DNA of 64,000 nt, taken from contig NZ_AUZM01000025.1 in the NCBI RefSeq assembly GCF_000478195.2, positions 1-64,000 on the forward strand, in the 5' to 3' direction. Of the stretch, positions 27,287 through 35,995 are shown in pieces. Every line of letters begins with the position of its first letter. Positions within the stretch are counted from its first letter, which is position 1. The stretch comes from Lyngbya aestuarii BL J (GTDB lineage: Bacteria > Cyanobacteriota > Cyanobacteriia > Cyanobacteriales > Microcoleaceae). The notes beneath the pieces are model-generated. The model was not told where the DNA came from. It saw only the letters and a program-made list of their open reading frames with translations, and did not search any database. Both the position numbers and the translations under genes were made by a program.

Positions 27287-28174
27287 CTAGTCACGACCGA
27301 TGAGTTGTTGTAATGCTTCTCCGGGATCAGGTTGCTTGATCAAAGACTCCCCGATCAAAACGGCATTCGCCCCGGCATTTTTCACGAAGTTGAGGTCATC
27401 TTGAGTATACATTCCCGACTCACTGACGATCAAGATCTCCTGAGATTGAATTTGCTCTTTTTTAGCGTCTAACAGTTGACGAGTTGTGTCAAGATCAACC
27501 GAAAAGTCCTCTAAGTTGCGATTATTAATCCCGATTAAACTCACACCCTGCAAACAGAGAACTTGTTCGAGTTCTTCAAGGGTATGAACTTCAATTAACG
27601 GAGTCATCCCCAAAGTCTTGACAATTTTAACGAAATATTGTAAATCTTGCTGAGATAAAATTGCAGCAATTAATAAAACTGCATCTGCCCCATAAATTCG
27701 AGCCTGATAAATTTGATACGGATAGATTACAAACTCCTTACACAACAACGGAATATCAACAGCAGAGCGAATTTTTCCTAAGTTCTCAAAGCTACCTTGA
27801 AAGAACTTTTCATCTGTTAAAACTGAAAGACAACAAGCCCCATTTTCTTGATAAGCTTGGGCAATTTTCACCGGATCAAAATCTTCGCGAATTACCCCTT
27901 TACTCGGTGATGCCTTTTTGACTTCGGCAATAATAGCAGGTTGAGTTGGACTTGCTTTCAACGCCGCGATAAAATCTTTGGCTGGGGGTAAATTTTCAAG
28001 CCGACTCCGTAACTGCAATAACGGTAAACGTTCCCGTCTTCTATCAACTTCTTTCTCTTTTTCCCAGACAATTTCTTCGAGAATATTTTGGGGTTGATCA
28101 TCCGGTACTGCCACCGTATAAAGTAAACTAGCGACATTCACAGACGGGTTCGGACGACGACGACGAATTTGCAT
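27287..28174 (-). CDS. trpC: Indole-3-glycerol phosphate synthase
   Basis: A 295-residue enzyme of tryptophan biosynthesis that closes carboxyphenylaminodeoxyribulose phosphate to indole-3-glycerol phosphate. It has the TIM-barrel signature blocks in order: [33 protein letters not shown] (catalytic Lys), [32 protein letters not shown] and IVSESGM. The N-terminal extension of about 30 residues ([19 protein letters not shown]) is typical of cyanobacterial TrpC. It sits about 110 bases downstream of lpdA on the same strand. Confidence 0.96.
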   Translation of the reverse strand: MQIRRRRPNPSVNVASLLYTVAVPDDQPQNILEEIVWEKEKEVDRRRERLPLLQLRSRLENLPPAKDFIAALKASPTQPAIIAEVKKASPSKGVIREDFDPVKIAQAYQENGACCLSVLTDEKFFQGSFENLGKIRSAVDIPLLCKEFVIYPYQIYQARIYGADAVLLIAAILSQQDLQYFVKIVKTLGMTPLIEVHTLEELEQVLCLQGVSLIGINNRNLEDFSVDLDTTRQLLDAKKEQIQSQEILIVSESGMYTQDDLNFVKNAGANAVLIGESLIKQPDPGEALQQLIGRD

Positions 28175-28285
28175 TTTTAGGAATTAGGGATTTACCATCA
28201 ATCATTGATTAGGGTAGATTGAGAAGATATATTTGTTCTCAACCCACCCGATATTTTACAGCTTAATGACAACTTTTGGATCAGA

Positions 28286-29719
28286 TTAATGCGTCGCACT
28301 CAAAGCCCGTTTATAGGCTTCATCCAACACCTCAGAAAGCGTCGGATGCGTATGCACAGAAAACGCCAAAGTTTGCACCGACTGACGATTACTAATTGCA
28401 TTTGCTGCTTCTTGAATTAAATCCGCCGCGTGGAACCCAAAAATATGAACCCCCAAAATTTCACCCGTATCTTTGCGGTAAATCACCTTAGCAACCCCGT
28501 CGGTTTCTCCTTCGGCAATTGCCTTAGAATTCCCCTTAAAATAGGTTTTCACCGAAGCAACTTCAAAGCCTTCTTTTTCACCCAATTCCTTCGCCGCAGG
28601 TTCAGTTAAACCCACATAACTAATCTCAGGATGAGTAAAAGCCGCAGCCGGAATACTGCGATAATCGACTTGGCGATGGCGACCACAAATGGTTTCTACA
28701 ACTGCCATCCCTTGGGCAGATGCGGTGTGCGCCAACATCATTTTACCCGTTACATCTCCAATCGCCCATAAATTAGCAATCGGTTCACCGCTAGAAACCA
28801 CCGCTAAATCATCATTAACCGGAATAAAACCGCGTCGATCTGTTTCCACCCCAACTGATTCTAACCCTAAGTTTTTGCTGTATGGAATACGCCCAGTTGC
28901 CACCAAACAAGCATCCACTTCTAACACTTCTTCAACTTCTTTGGTTTTGGCATCGGCTAATTCAATAATCACCGGAGAACCCGGCGTTACTTTCATTGCC
29001 AATTTACCCACCCGAGTTTCAATATCTCGCGGCGAAATTAACACCCGTTGGGCTAATTTAGCAATATCAGGATCAAAAGTGGGCATCAATTGATCCAACG
29101 CTTCAATCATGGTAATTTCACACCCTAAAGCGGTATAAACATCGGAAAATTCTAAACCGATATAACCACTGCCAACAATGGCTATCCATTGGGGTAACGA
29201 TAGTAATTTTAGCGCCTCATCACTGGTAAAAACCGTTTTGTGATCGACTTCAATTCCCGGTGGAACAAACGGAATAGAACCCGGCGCCAAAATAATATCT
29301 TTCGCCGTCACTGTTTTGTCACCCTTCGACGTTTCAACTGTGATCTTTTGCGGGGCGACGACTTTTCCCCAACCTTGAATCACATCAACCCCTAAACGTT
29401 TGAGGCTATTGGTCATATCACCGCGAATTTTCGTGACAATATTTTCGGCGTGACCCGCAATCGTTCCTCGGTCAAAGCTAACCTGTCCCAGTTGAATTCC
29501 TAACGTTTGTAGATGATGAGTATTGCGTAACTCTCGCACCCGTCCTGCCGCAGCTAACAAGGCTTTTGATGGGATACAGCCTCGGTTAACGCAGGTTCCG
29601 CCCATTTCTGCAACTTCCACAATCGCGGTTTTTAAGCCACAGCTAACGGCGTGGAGGGCAGCACCATGTCCACCCACCCCTGCGCCAATTATCACTAAAT
29701 CGTAATCAAAATCACTCAC
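28286..29719 (-). CDS. lpdA: Dihydrolipoyl dehydrogenase (E3)
   Basis: A 477-residue flavoprotein from a GTG start at 29719. An in-frame ATG 33 bases upstream exists, but AGGAGAGG lies just before the GTG, and the family starts [14 protein letters not shown]. Visible: FAD-binding GAGVGGHG, redox-active disulfide [16 protein letters not shown]-binding [10 protein letters not shown], second FAD motif LWAIGDVTG and the C-terminal catalytic HTHPTLSE. It reoxidises lipoamide in the pyruvate dehydrogenase complex and serves the glycine cleavage system, where it works alongside photorespiratory enzymes such as the nearby aminotransferase. Confidence 0.96.
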   Translation of the reverse strand: MSDFDYDLVIIGAGVGGHGAALHAVSCGLKTAIVEVAEMGGTCVNRGCIPSKALLAAAGRVRELRNTHHLQTLGIQLGQVSFDRGTIAGHAENIVTKIRGDMTNSLKRLGVDVIQGWGKVVAPQKITVETSKGDKTVTAKDIILAPGSIPFVPPGIEVDHKTVFTSDEALKLLSLPQWIAIVGSGYIGLEFSDVYTALGCEITMIEALDQLMPTFDPDIAKLAQRVLISPRDIETRVGKLAMKVTPGSPVIIELADAKTKEVEEVLEVDACLVATGRIPYSKNLGLESVGVETDRRGFIPVNDDLAVVSSGEPIANLWAIGDVTGKMMLAHTASAQGMAVVETICGRHRQVDYRSIPAAAFTHPEISYVGLTEPAAKELGEKEGFEVASVKTYFKGNSKAIAEGETDGVAKVIYRKDTGEILGVHIFGFHAADLIQEAANAISNRQSVQTLAFSVHTHPTLSEVLDEAYKRALSATH

Positions 29720-29720
29720 T

Positions 29721-29730
29721 CTACCTCTCC
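29721..29730 (-). promoter_or_regulatory. Shine-Dalgarno sequence that sets the lpdA start
   Basis: On the minus strand AGGAGAGG lies about five bases before GTG at 29719. The upstream ATG at 29752 has no such site. Confidence 0.7.
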
Positions 29731-29883
29731 TGGTGCGATCCTTTATGTTCATTGTGAACCACAGAGGGGACAGTAGACAAGGGTTAGTTTGTCACGGGTT
29801 GAAATTCTACCCAATTCTGTAGGGGATGATGACATCAGCCCAAAACCCATTGTAATTAAAGTTGTGATTAAAAAAGCTTGTCG

Positions 29884-29897
29884 TTGCGCTTTAGCGC
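29884..29897. repeat. Short palindromic repeat TGCGCTTTAGCGCA
   Basis: A 14-base hairpin (TGCGCT, TT, AGCGCA) between the divergent lpdA and Uma2 genes. It resembles short GC-rich palindromes dispersed in cyanobacterial intergenic regions. Confidence 0.4.
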
Positions 29898-29980
29898 ACC
29901 AAACCTCAGACTGAAGCAACAATGACGAACTGAGTAATAATAATTGTACGGCAATCAGTCAAGATAAGGGAAGTCAATCT

Positions 29981-30592
29981 ATGATTCAAATCTTACAACA
30001 ACCGATTACCTTTGATGAGTTTATCGAGTGGCTACCATCCGTTTCTGAATGCCGCTATGAATTACATCGTGGAGTGATTGTTGAGATGCCAAAACTGAGG
30101 GGGAAACATTCAAAAGTGTCTGGCAATTTAGCTTACGATCTCGGTACTGCCATTCGTCAGGCGAACTTACCTTATTTTATCCCAAAAGAGTGCATTGTCC
30201 GTTCTCTTGATGGGAATTCTGGATATGAACCGGATGTGATTGTTCTCGATGAACCTGCACTGATAGATGAATCCAATTGGGAAAGTGGCTCTATAATTAC
30301 TTTGGGTAAATCGATTAAAATTATTGTAGAAGTTGTTTCTAGTAATTGGCGCGATGATTACTTTATGAAGCTGGGAGAATACGAAGCTTTGGGTATCCCG
30401 GAATATTGGATTGTTGATTATGCTGCATTGGGCGGGCGGCGCTTTATTGGTAATCCCAAACAACCGACGATTACAATCGGTCAATTGGTGGATGGAGAAT
30501 ATGAATTACAGCAATTTAAAGTTAGCGATCGCTTATTTTCCCCGACTTTATCCAATCTAATGTTAACAGTTGAACAAATTTTTGGAAGTTAA
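29981..30592 (+). CDS. Uma2 family (DUF820) predicted nuclease
   Basis: A 203-residue protein with the Uma2 order of motifs: TFDEFIEWLPS, CRYELHRGVIVEMPKLRGKHS, GYEPDVIVLD (acidic metal ligand), IIVEVVSSNWRDDYFMKLGEYEALGIPEYWIVDY and a beta-rich tail. The D...ExV/K arrangement places it in the PD-(D/E)XK nuclease-like superfamily. Uma2 genes occur in dozens of copies in cyanobacterial genomes; some have been linked to mobile elements or defence, but biological roles are unclear. It lies next to a type IIG restriction gene in the opposite orientation. Confidence 0.88.
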   Translation: MIQILQQPITFDEFIEWLPSVSECRYELHRGVIVEMPKLRGKHSKVSGNLAYDLGTAIRQANLPYFIPKECIVRSLDGNSGYEPDVIVLDEPALIDESNWESGSIITLGKSIKIIVEVVSSNWRDDYFMKLGEYEALGIPEYWIVDYAALGGRRFIGNPKQPTITIGQLVDGEYELQQFKVSDRLFSPTLSNLMLTVEQIFGS

Positions 30593-30683
30593 TCACTTTT
30601 TATGATGATAAACAAGTGCGATCGCCCGAACTAAACCGATCTAATTTCGGTGAAAATCGACTTTCACGATTAACGGGGGAAAT

Positions 30684-33413
30684 TTATTCCACAGGACGAC
30701 CAGGCCCAACTATAGATTCACCTTGTTTTTCTTTGGCGGCAAGTTCTTGGTTTAGGGTTAATAATTTTTCTAATATATCATCATTTTCATTAAAACCGTA
30801 GGCTTGCATAACCAACTTACTCAGTTTAGCATGAAGTTGATAAAGTTGGCTACTCGGTTCATTAAAAAAAGCATTATAAAGTTGTGTGATTCCCCATTTT
30901 TTCTTTTGCATTTGTTCGCTGCGATATTCGTGCAGTTCTGTTGCTGTAACTCTAATTTGTTTGATTAATTTAGTATCGGGGTTTTGAGGAAAGGGGAAGG
31001 TTTCAAAGCAAGTATTGTGAGTGTAAGCAATATCCGCTTTAAGAGTTGACTTTTGAGCGTTCATCCAAATTCGATGAACTGAGGATAAAAGTACACCCAA
31101 AATATAGAAGTCATCTGAAGCAACAGCTTTAGTTTTGTTTCCTGGTAGCCAATCTGAAGCACAAGAAATAAAGATTGCCCACTTTGACACTTCTGGAACT
31201 GCAAAATACCCGGATAATGAAGCCAGTGCGTCTCTCATTTCTGTTCTGAATCGTAAAAATCTCCACCAGTATTTTCTTGCTTTGGCATCTCTATTTTTAT
31301 CTCGTTCTGGCTTAACATTAGCCCTGACCCATTCAAAAGGAAGCTTGTATTCAATTGCATCTTCCAAACTCATATCATTAAAATCAATAATCCAGCGATC
31401 AGGTTTTCCCAGGGGTTTTTTAGCGAGATTACTTCCCATCGAAAATAGCTTGATCACCTCTTGATTTTTTGAATCCGATTTTATCCACTGTTCGGCTTGT
31501 TGTTCGGTAATGATAAACCCTTTCCCCACGGGAATAATACCTTGAAAACATTGATTGAGATTAGCCTTTAAACGCACAGCTTGAGAAACATCGATAACAG
31601 ATTGTAGTGAGGAGTTTATCTGTTGAACGGGATGATTATCGAGATGATAAACCTGCGGTTGCTGCTTGCACCAATTCACCAAACTAACATGAACATTTGC
31701 TTCACCAGACCAAGGTTGAGTAGAAATTGCTTCGTGAATATATCCGCCATTTTGGGTAATGTATTCTAACGCAGCTTTGCGACTTTTTCCTTGACTAATA
31801 GAGTTTGTTCCAACTAATCCCGCCCGACCTGTTTCACTAATATGATGATGAGCCAACCGAAACCAATACGCACAAAAATCTACCGAGTCTTTCACATCTG
31901 AAAACCTGTTAAAAACCCGATCAATATATTCATCTCCTAGCGTCATTCTCAGGTGTTTTCCGCCCAAAAAGGGAGGATTTCCAATCACAGCATTTGCCTT
32001 CACCCACCGACCAAATAAAGCATCTTCACAGACAATATTTTGATCTAATGTATCCAAAGGTAAAGCCGGTTCATTGGTGAGTTGATATTTATCAATGGCA
32101 ATTTTTCGAGCAATCATCATCGTCACCCTAGCCAACTGCACAGCAAAGGGATTTGTATCCATTCCAAAAAATTGCATCGGAGTCACAAAACTGATCGCCG
32201 CCACAGTCGATTCTGAACGTTTCCGTGCGGCAATTTTATCCATTAATAGCCTTTCAATCCGTTTTAATTCTTGATAAGCCACATACAAAAAATTTCCCGA
32301 ACCGCAAGCGGGGTCAAGTACCCGATATCCTTGCAATTCCATCTGCAAAGTATTTAATTCTCCGATAGTATTGGCTGCATTAATTCGGTCTTCCCAATAA
32401 TCGCTAATGGTCGGTCGAACAATTTGACGAATATCAACTTCACTGGTAAAATGTATCCCGTGAGCGTGGCGTTTTTCCGGGTCAATCGCACCTTCAAAAA
32501 TATTCCCAAAAATAGAAGGTCGAATATTACTCCAGTTATCACGAGCGCAAGCATCTAACAAGCCGAGTTCTTCTGAAGTTAAATCAATTGCTTGTACGCT
32601 TGCAAACAACCCGCCATTAAAATAATTAACTCCTTTATATCGTCCTGCGGGTGTAACTCCGGGTCGATTCATTTCTTGAAACAAACCGCCCAAAATATCG
32701 TAGGAACTTGCTTTTTTATCTTTGCAATCTTGAACTAAACCTACAAATAAATTAGAGGGAAGTAAACCCCGATCTTCTGAAAACATCGCCATCACACACT
32801 GCAAAAGAAATCGCTGAAGTTGTTCTTCATTAAAATCTCGAAATCCCGTTTTCTTTGCTCTTTCATAAATCAGTTGATACAATTCCCCCATTCTTCTGGC
32901 GGTGCGTTCAGTAACAGCAACTTGGTTATTTTTAAAAACGGGAGACAAACCGCCAATTTCCATAAAACTAAACGCTCCCATGCGTTGGGGAAGCTGTTCT
33001 AACAGAACTTGATCGACGGGTTCATCGACTTGGTTTTCAAAGTCAAATATCCAAAATTCATCAAAGTTACAAAGGATTGCATATCGGGGTCTGTTGGGAG
33101 CAATTCGCATCCAATACCGTTCGAGTTGAGCGTAGTGTTTACTGAGGTTTTCTCTTTTTGATTTCATCTCAATTAAAACACCGGGAACTCCCGCACGCGA
33201 TCGCCAAACTAAATCAGCAAATCCTGTTTTTCCCTTTGCACTTCCTTTCGTTAAACGGTCTTCAAATTCTGCACTAACTTCTTTCGTTCCTTCGTGTCCA
33301 AACGCCTGAAAAAACTTGGTCAGAAAAGTCTGAGCCTCACTTTTTTCATCGCCTCTGAGGTGTTGCTGACAATAATTTACAAAAGATTGAAGACTTTCGG
33401 GCGTTGCTGGCAT
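30684..33413 (-). CDS. Type IIG restriction-modification enzyme (MmeI-like, nuclease and methyltransferase in one chain)
   Basis: The 909-residue protein has the MmeI-like layout. Residues about 1-160 are the N-terminal nuclease with FADLVWRSR and GVLIEMKSK (Asp67, Glu82, Lys84: a PD-(D/E)XK centre). A helical spacer follows. Then comes an adenine methyltransferase with motif I LDPACGSGNFLYVAY (about 366-380) and motif IV GNPPF (478-482). The C-terminal third should be the target-recognition domain. Such enzymes methylate one strand of their site and cut some 20 bases away. The frame is intact and all catalytic residues are present, so it could be active. No separate methyltransferase or specificity subunit is nearby. 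The recognition sequence cannot be predicted here. Confidence 0.88.
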   Translation of the reverse strand: MPATPESLQSFVNYCQQHLRGDEKSEAQTFLTKFFQAFGHEGTKEVSAEFEDRLTKGSAKGKTGFADLVWRSRAGVPGVLIEMKSKRENLSKHYAQLERYWMRIAPNRPRYAILCNFDEFWIFDFENQVDEPVDQVLLEQLPQRMGAFSFMEIGGLSPVFKNNQVAVTERTARRMGELYQLIYERAKKTGFRDFNEEQLQRFLLQCVMAMFSEDRGLLPSNLFVGLVQDCKDKKASSYDILGGLFQEMNRPGVTPAGRYKGVNYFNGGLFASVQAIDLTSEELGLLDACARDNWSNIRPSIFGNIFEGAIDPEKRHAHGIHFTSEVDIRQIVRPTISDYWEDRINAANTIGELNTLQMELQGYRVLDPACGSGNFLYVAYQELKRIERLLMDKIAARKRSESTVAAISFVTPMQFFGMDTNPFAVQLARVTMMIARKIAIDKYQLTNEPALPLDTLDQNIVCEDALFGRWVKANAVIGNPPFLGGKHLRMTLGDEYIDRVFNRFSDVKDSVDFCAYWFRLAHHHISETGRAGLVGTNSISQGKSRKAALEYITQNGGYIHEAISTQPWSGEANVHVSLVNWCKQQPQVYHLDNHPVQQINSSLQSVIDVSQAVRLKANLNQCFQGIIPVGKGFIITEQQAEQWIKSDSKNQEVIKLFSMGSNLAKKPLGKPDRWIIDFNDMSLEDAIEYKLPFEWVRANVKPERDKNRDAKARKYWWRFLRFRTEMRDALASLSGYFAVPEVSKWAIFISCASDWLPGNKTKAVASDDFYILGVLLSSVHRIWMNAQKSTLKADIAYTHNTCFETFPFPQNPDTKLIKQIRVTATELHEYRSEQMQKKKWGITQLYNAFFNEPSSQLYQLHAKLSKLVMQAYGFNENDDILEKLLTLNQELAAKEKQGESIVGPGRPVE

Positions 33414-33878
33414 TGAATTGACTCCGGTAATTCACCAAACTGCCATCAATTATTCTAATAATTCTTGTTTTATTTCTAATTGCTGTTGGCTGACTGTCGC
33501 AATTGATTCGGCAGTTTGATAATGCTTTTTTTTGATTATACCAATAAAGGGCTTCAAGTTAATACAAATATTTGTATCGATTACGCAACACACGCGGTTC
33601 AACACAATAATTGAACAGATTGCGATCGCGTAGGCGCAAGCCGTGACGCCATTAAGCCTATCGCTTTTCCTTGTAGGTTGGGTTGACCCCAGGAAACCCA
33701 ACATATGTTTTTAATTTCAATACAAAAATTGAACCGATAGCCCTAAGAGTGATCCCTTTCTGAACGCTCATCAACTGAGTTTCATCGTAAAGATATGGTT
33801 TCTCTGTAGTGTGATGATGATTGGGTAAAATCTCCAATTTAAGGCTATAATAAATATGTTTTCACCTAACTATCAGTT
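33414..33878. other. Intergenic region rich in dispersed repeats between RM and toxin-antitoxin genes
   Basis: It contains a HIP1-type element (GCGATCGCGTAGGCGCAAGC, about 33624-33660) and a common inverted repeat at 33677-33702. A minus-strand frame runs through it; its last part (YQTAESIATVSQQQLEIKQ) reads like a genuine protein end, but the upstream part runs through the repeats, so it may be a gene remnant disrupted by repeats. Confidence 0.45.
33677..33702. repeat. Dispersed inverted repeat GTTGGGTT/AACCCAAC
   Basis: Eight-base arms GTTGGGTT and AACCCAAC around GACCCCAGGA. The wider string TAGGTTGGGTTGA...AAACCCAACA is a repeat I recall from many cyanobacterial genomes. Confidence 0.65.
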
Positions 33879-34127
33879 ATGCTGCGAGAACAATTGAAAC
33901 AGCAAATAGACAGACTCAATGAAGACCAGCTTCAAAAAATAGCCGATTTCATCAGCTTAATACAATCTCAGTCCGAGCAATTGACATCATATAAAACTCC
34001 ATTTTGGCAAACAGCAACACCCGCAGAACGGGCTAGGGAGTTTCGCAATTGGGTTTCTCAACTTCCCAGAACCAGTGTGAGTTTATCTGATGAAGCATTT
34101 AGCCGCGATCGCATTTACGAAGAATGA
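33879..34127 (+). CDS. Antitoxin of a PIN-type toxin-antitoxin pair
   Basis: An 82-residue acidic protein. The N-terminal helices (MLREQLKQQIDRLNEDQLQK) should dimerise, and the C-terminal half (FWQTATPAERAREFRNWVS) should wrap the toxin. Its TGA overlaps the toxin ATG by four bases (ATGA), giving translational coupling. The layout and size match the cyanobacterial antitoxins found before PIN toxins. I do not see a classic AbrB or ribbon-helix-helix motif, so the DNA-binding mode is open. Autoregulation is expected from the family, not seen. Confidence 0.78.
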   Translation: MLREQLKQQIDRLNEDQLQKIADFISLIQSQSEQLTSYKTPFWQTATPAERAREFRNWVSQLPRTSVSLSDEAFSRDRIYEE

Positions 34128-34585
34128 CAAAATATCTACTAGATACCAATGTTATTCTGCGTTTTTGTAATCCTTCTGACCAGCAAAATCATCTCGCTAC
34201 AGAAGCAATATTTTGTTTGCTAAACCGAGGGGATGAATGTTTTCTTGCAACACAAGTATTGATTGAGCTTTGGGTAGTTGCAACCCGACCCGTTGAAGTG
34301 AATGGCTTGGGATGGACTACAGAAAAAACGCGAAACATAATAGACCAGCTTATTATTCGCTTCCCATTACTAGAAGAATCCTTACAGATTTTTCCCCATT
34401 GGTTAGACTTAGTTACAACTAATAAAATTATGGGTAAACGGACTCACGATGCCCGTCTGATTGCCGCTATGTTTGCCAATGGAGTTACACATCTTCTGAC
34501 GTTCAATCCCACTGATTTTTCAATCACATCAAGCATTACAGTTGTACATCCGCAGCAATTAGTGACACCTGAAATTAATGATTGA
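34124..34585 (+). CDS. PIN-domain toxin (VapC-like ribonuclease)
   Basis: A 153-residue PIN domain. The metal-binding acidic residues are in place: Asp7 in YLLDTNVILRF, Glu in VLIELWVVATRP and Asp in KRTHDARLIAAM, with a further site near FNPTDFSI. VapC-type enzymes cleave tRNA or rRNA when freed from their antitoxin. The gene is complete and coupled to its antitoxin, and sits in the same patch as Uma2 and type IIG restriction genes. Confidence 0.88.
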   Translation: MTKYLLDTNVILRFCNPSDQQNHLATEAIFCLLNRGDECFLATQVLIELWVVATRPVEVNGLGWTTEKTRNIIDQLIIRFPLLEESLQIFPHWLDLVTTNKIMGKRTHDARLIAAMFANGVTHLLTFNPTDFSITSSITVVHPQQLVTPEIND

Positions 34586-34622
34586 ACCGAGTACGATCGC
34601 ATTGTATTATTTTAACGTTTAA

Positions 34623-35261
34623 TTATCGCCACATCTCAAATTTATCTTCAGAACATCCATTGATATAGCGGTTATTTACCCAACCAACAAACGGAGTAAA
34701 CTTTTCATTGGGGGGAAATCCATCAACCAAAGCAACAATTTTCACCCAATTTCCCCGACGAGAAACCGCCCGCACACCATCACCCCGTTTCAGTTGTAAA
34801 ACCACGTCACTTTTTAAGTCTGGGTTTTGACGAATATTAACTTTGCTATTAACTCGGTTGGTGATAATAAATGAACAAAAGCTATTCTCAGCTAATTCTT
34901 GAACATAATCAGGGTTAGACTGGGCGATAGGTGTCATTTTTTGAGATAGCAACACCTTATTTTTCGGGTCAAAAACCTTTAAAGTATACTGGCTTTTATT
35001 GGCTTCAGGAATCATACTATATGTATAACCCTTGCGTTCCCAAGCGTAACGTCCTTGACTGTAGTTAGAAGCCATGGGAATATGAACACAACGTTCTTTT
35101 GCGTCGCAACCTGTATAGGAAGCAGAACTTCGTGATCCGTCAATTGTAACGGTAAAATTACCACCTGTGAAGGTATCAGCTAAAGCAGAAGTAGCTAAAA
35201 ATGCACTGGCGATCGCAACAAATGTTAAAGTTTTGAGAATCGATGTAATTTTGAGTTTCAT
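34623..35261 (-). CDS. Secreted protein with bacterial SH3 domain
   Basis: A 212-residue product from the ATG at 35261. The frame extends 30 codons upstream, but the signal peptide (MKLKITSILKTLTFVAIASA, cleaved after ALA) starts here. Residues about 30-120 are unassigned, with cysteines in YTGCDAKERCVHI. An SH3_3-type domain follows at about 135-200 (VNIRQNPDLKSDVVLQLKRG, then WVKIV), ending FVGWVNNRYINGC. Such domains bind cell wall or surface ligands. Likely periplasmic. No operon partner is evident. Confidence 0.8.
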   Translation of the reverse strand: MKLKITSILKTLTFVAIASAFLATSALADTFTGGNFTVTIDGSRSSASYTGCDAKERCVHIPMASNYSQGRYAWERKGYTYSMIPEANKSQYTLKVFDPKNKVLLSQKMTPIAQSNPDYVQELAENSFCSFIITNRVNSKVNIRQNPDLKSDVVLQLKRGDGVRAVSRRGNWVKIVALVDGFPPNEKFTPFVGWVNNRYINGCSEDKFEMWR

Positions 35262-35461
35262 GGTGATGGTTCTGGGTTGAAGTAATCTTGAACTCTTTCT
35301 GTTTTCACCCGAACTATCTGTTAATTTTGAGAAAAAGAGACAAAAATTCAATTGTCTGCAACCCCAATAGCCATCACTCCATCAATTCTGTACTTTCAAG
35401 AGGATGATAATAGGACAGTTAGACTTCTGTCTATTTTGACCAATTATTTTAATCCTTTACA

Positions 35462-35535
35462 CAAGGGAGTTGAGTTTCAGTGAACCAAAAACCTTTCAAA
35501 TCAAGCCCTTTCTCCAACCCACTCAAACTCCCTTG
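35462..35535. repeat. Long inverted repeat downstream of the FRP gene
   Basis: CAAGGGAGTTGAGT (35462-35475) is complementary, with one bulge, to ACTCAAACTCCCTTG (35521-35535), enclosing about 45 bases. It begins seven bases after the FRP stop on the minus strand and may stabilise or end that transcript. Confidence 0.5.
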
Positions 35536-35541
35536 AAAGTG

Positions 35542-35871
35542 TTACATTCGTGTGAGTACAGAAACCTTACTAATCTTCTCAGCATCTAAACCTTTCAGTT
35601 CATCGAGATGCAACCATCCTTCTTTTACTAACTGAGCAAAGGTAAAAATGAGGAGAGAATCTCTGTGATCATACTTACCATCAATATCATGTCTTCTGGC
35701 ACTTAAAAAGTCATGTAGAAGCCAAATATCATCAAGCTTTGTAATCTCGCCTGCTTGTTCTCTAACAACCTGAATTAAAGCCGTAATTTCTCGCTGATAA
35801 GCTTTTTTAAATGCCTGCCGAGCAATTTCTTTCTCGGCGGTAGACCACTCAATATCACTCACGGGTATCAT
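35542..35871 (-). CDS. frp: Fluorescence recovery protein
   Basis: A 109-residue protein with the FRP hallmark blocks: EIARQAFKKAYQREITALI, then DDIWLLHDFLSARRHDIDGK, YDHRDSLLIFTFAQLVKEGW and LDELKGLDAEKISKVSVL. The conserved Trp/His/Asp/Phe residues of the dimer head and stalk (WLLHDFLSARRHDIDGKY) are present. FRP binds the C-terminal domain of active red OCP, speeds its return to the orange form and detaches it from the phycobilisome, restoring fluorescence. The ATG gives the standard FRP length. It lies 124 bases after the OCP gene on the same strand, as expected in OCP1-type cyanobacteria. Confidence 0.96.
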   Translation of the reverse strand: MIPVSDIEWSTAEKEIARQAFKKAYQREITALIQVVREQAGEITKLDDIWLLHDFLSARRHDIDGKYDHRDSLLIFTFAQLVKEGWLHLDELKGLDAEKISKVSVLTRM

Positions 35872-35935
35872 GAAACCTAAAATATGTGCTATTAATCTAT
35901 GTTAACCGATAATAGGGTTAGCCTCAAAATAAGAA

Positions 35936-35958
35936 AGCGTCCTTTGTACTCAGACGCT
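35936..35958 (-). terminator. Weak hairpin between OCP and FRP genes
   Basis: On the minus strand AGCGTC pairs with GACGCT around an 11-base loop, followed by TTTCTTATTTTG. The broken T run suggests a leaky terminator, which would make FRP less abundant than OCP if the two are co-transcribed. Confidence 0.45.
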
Positions 35959-35995
35959 CATCCAAAATTAAACAGTATTTTTGCCTAATCTTTTT

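Noticed and set aside
33450-33704. Minus-strand 84-codon frame between the restriction and toxin-antitoxin genes
   Set aside because: It runs through two dispersed repeats, and only its last 25 codons look like protein. More likely a repeat-disrupted remnant than a gene.
29981-34585. DISARM, BREX or similar multi-gene defence system
   Set aside because: No helicase, PglZ, BrxC, DrmA or DrmB homologue is present. The restriction gene is a single-chain type IIG enzyme.
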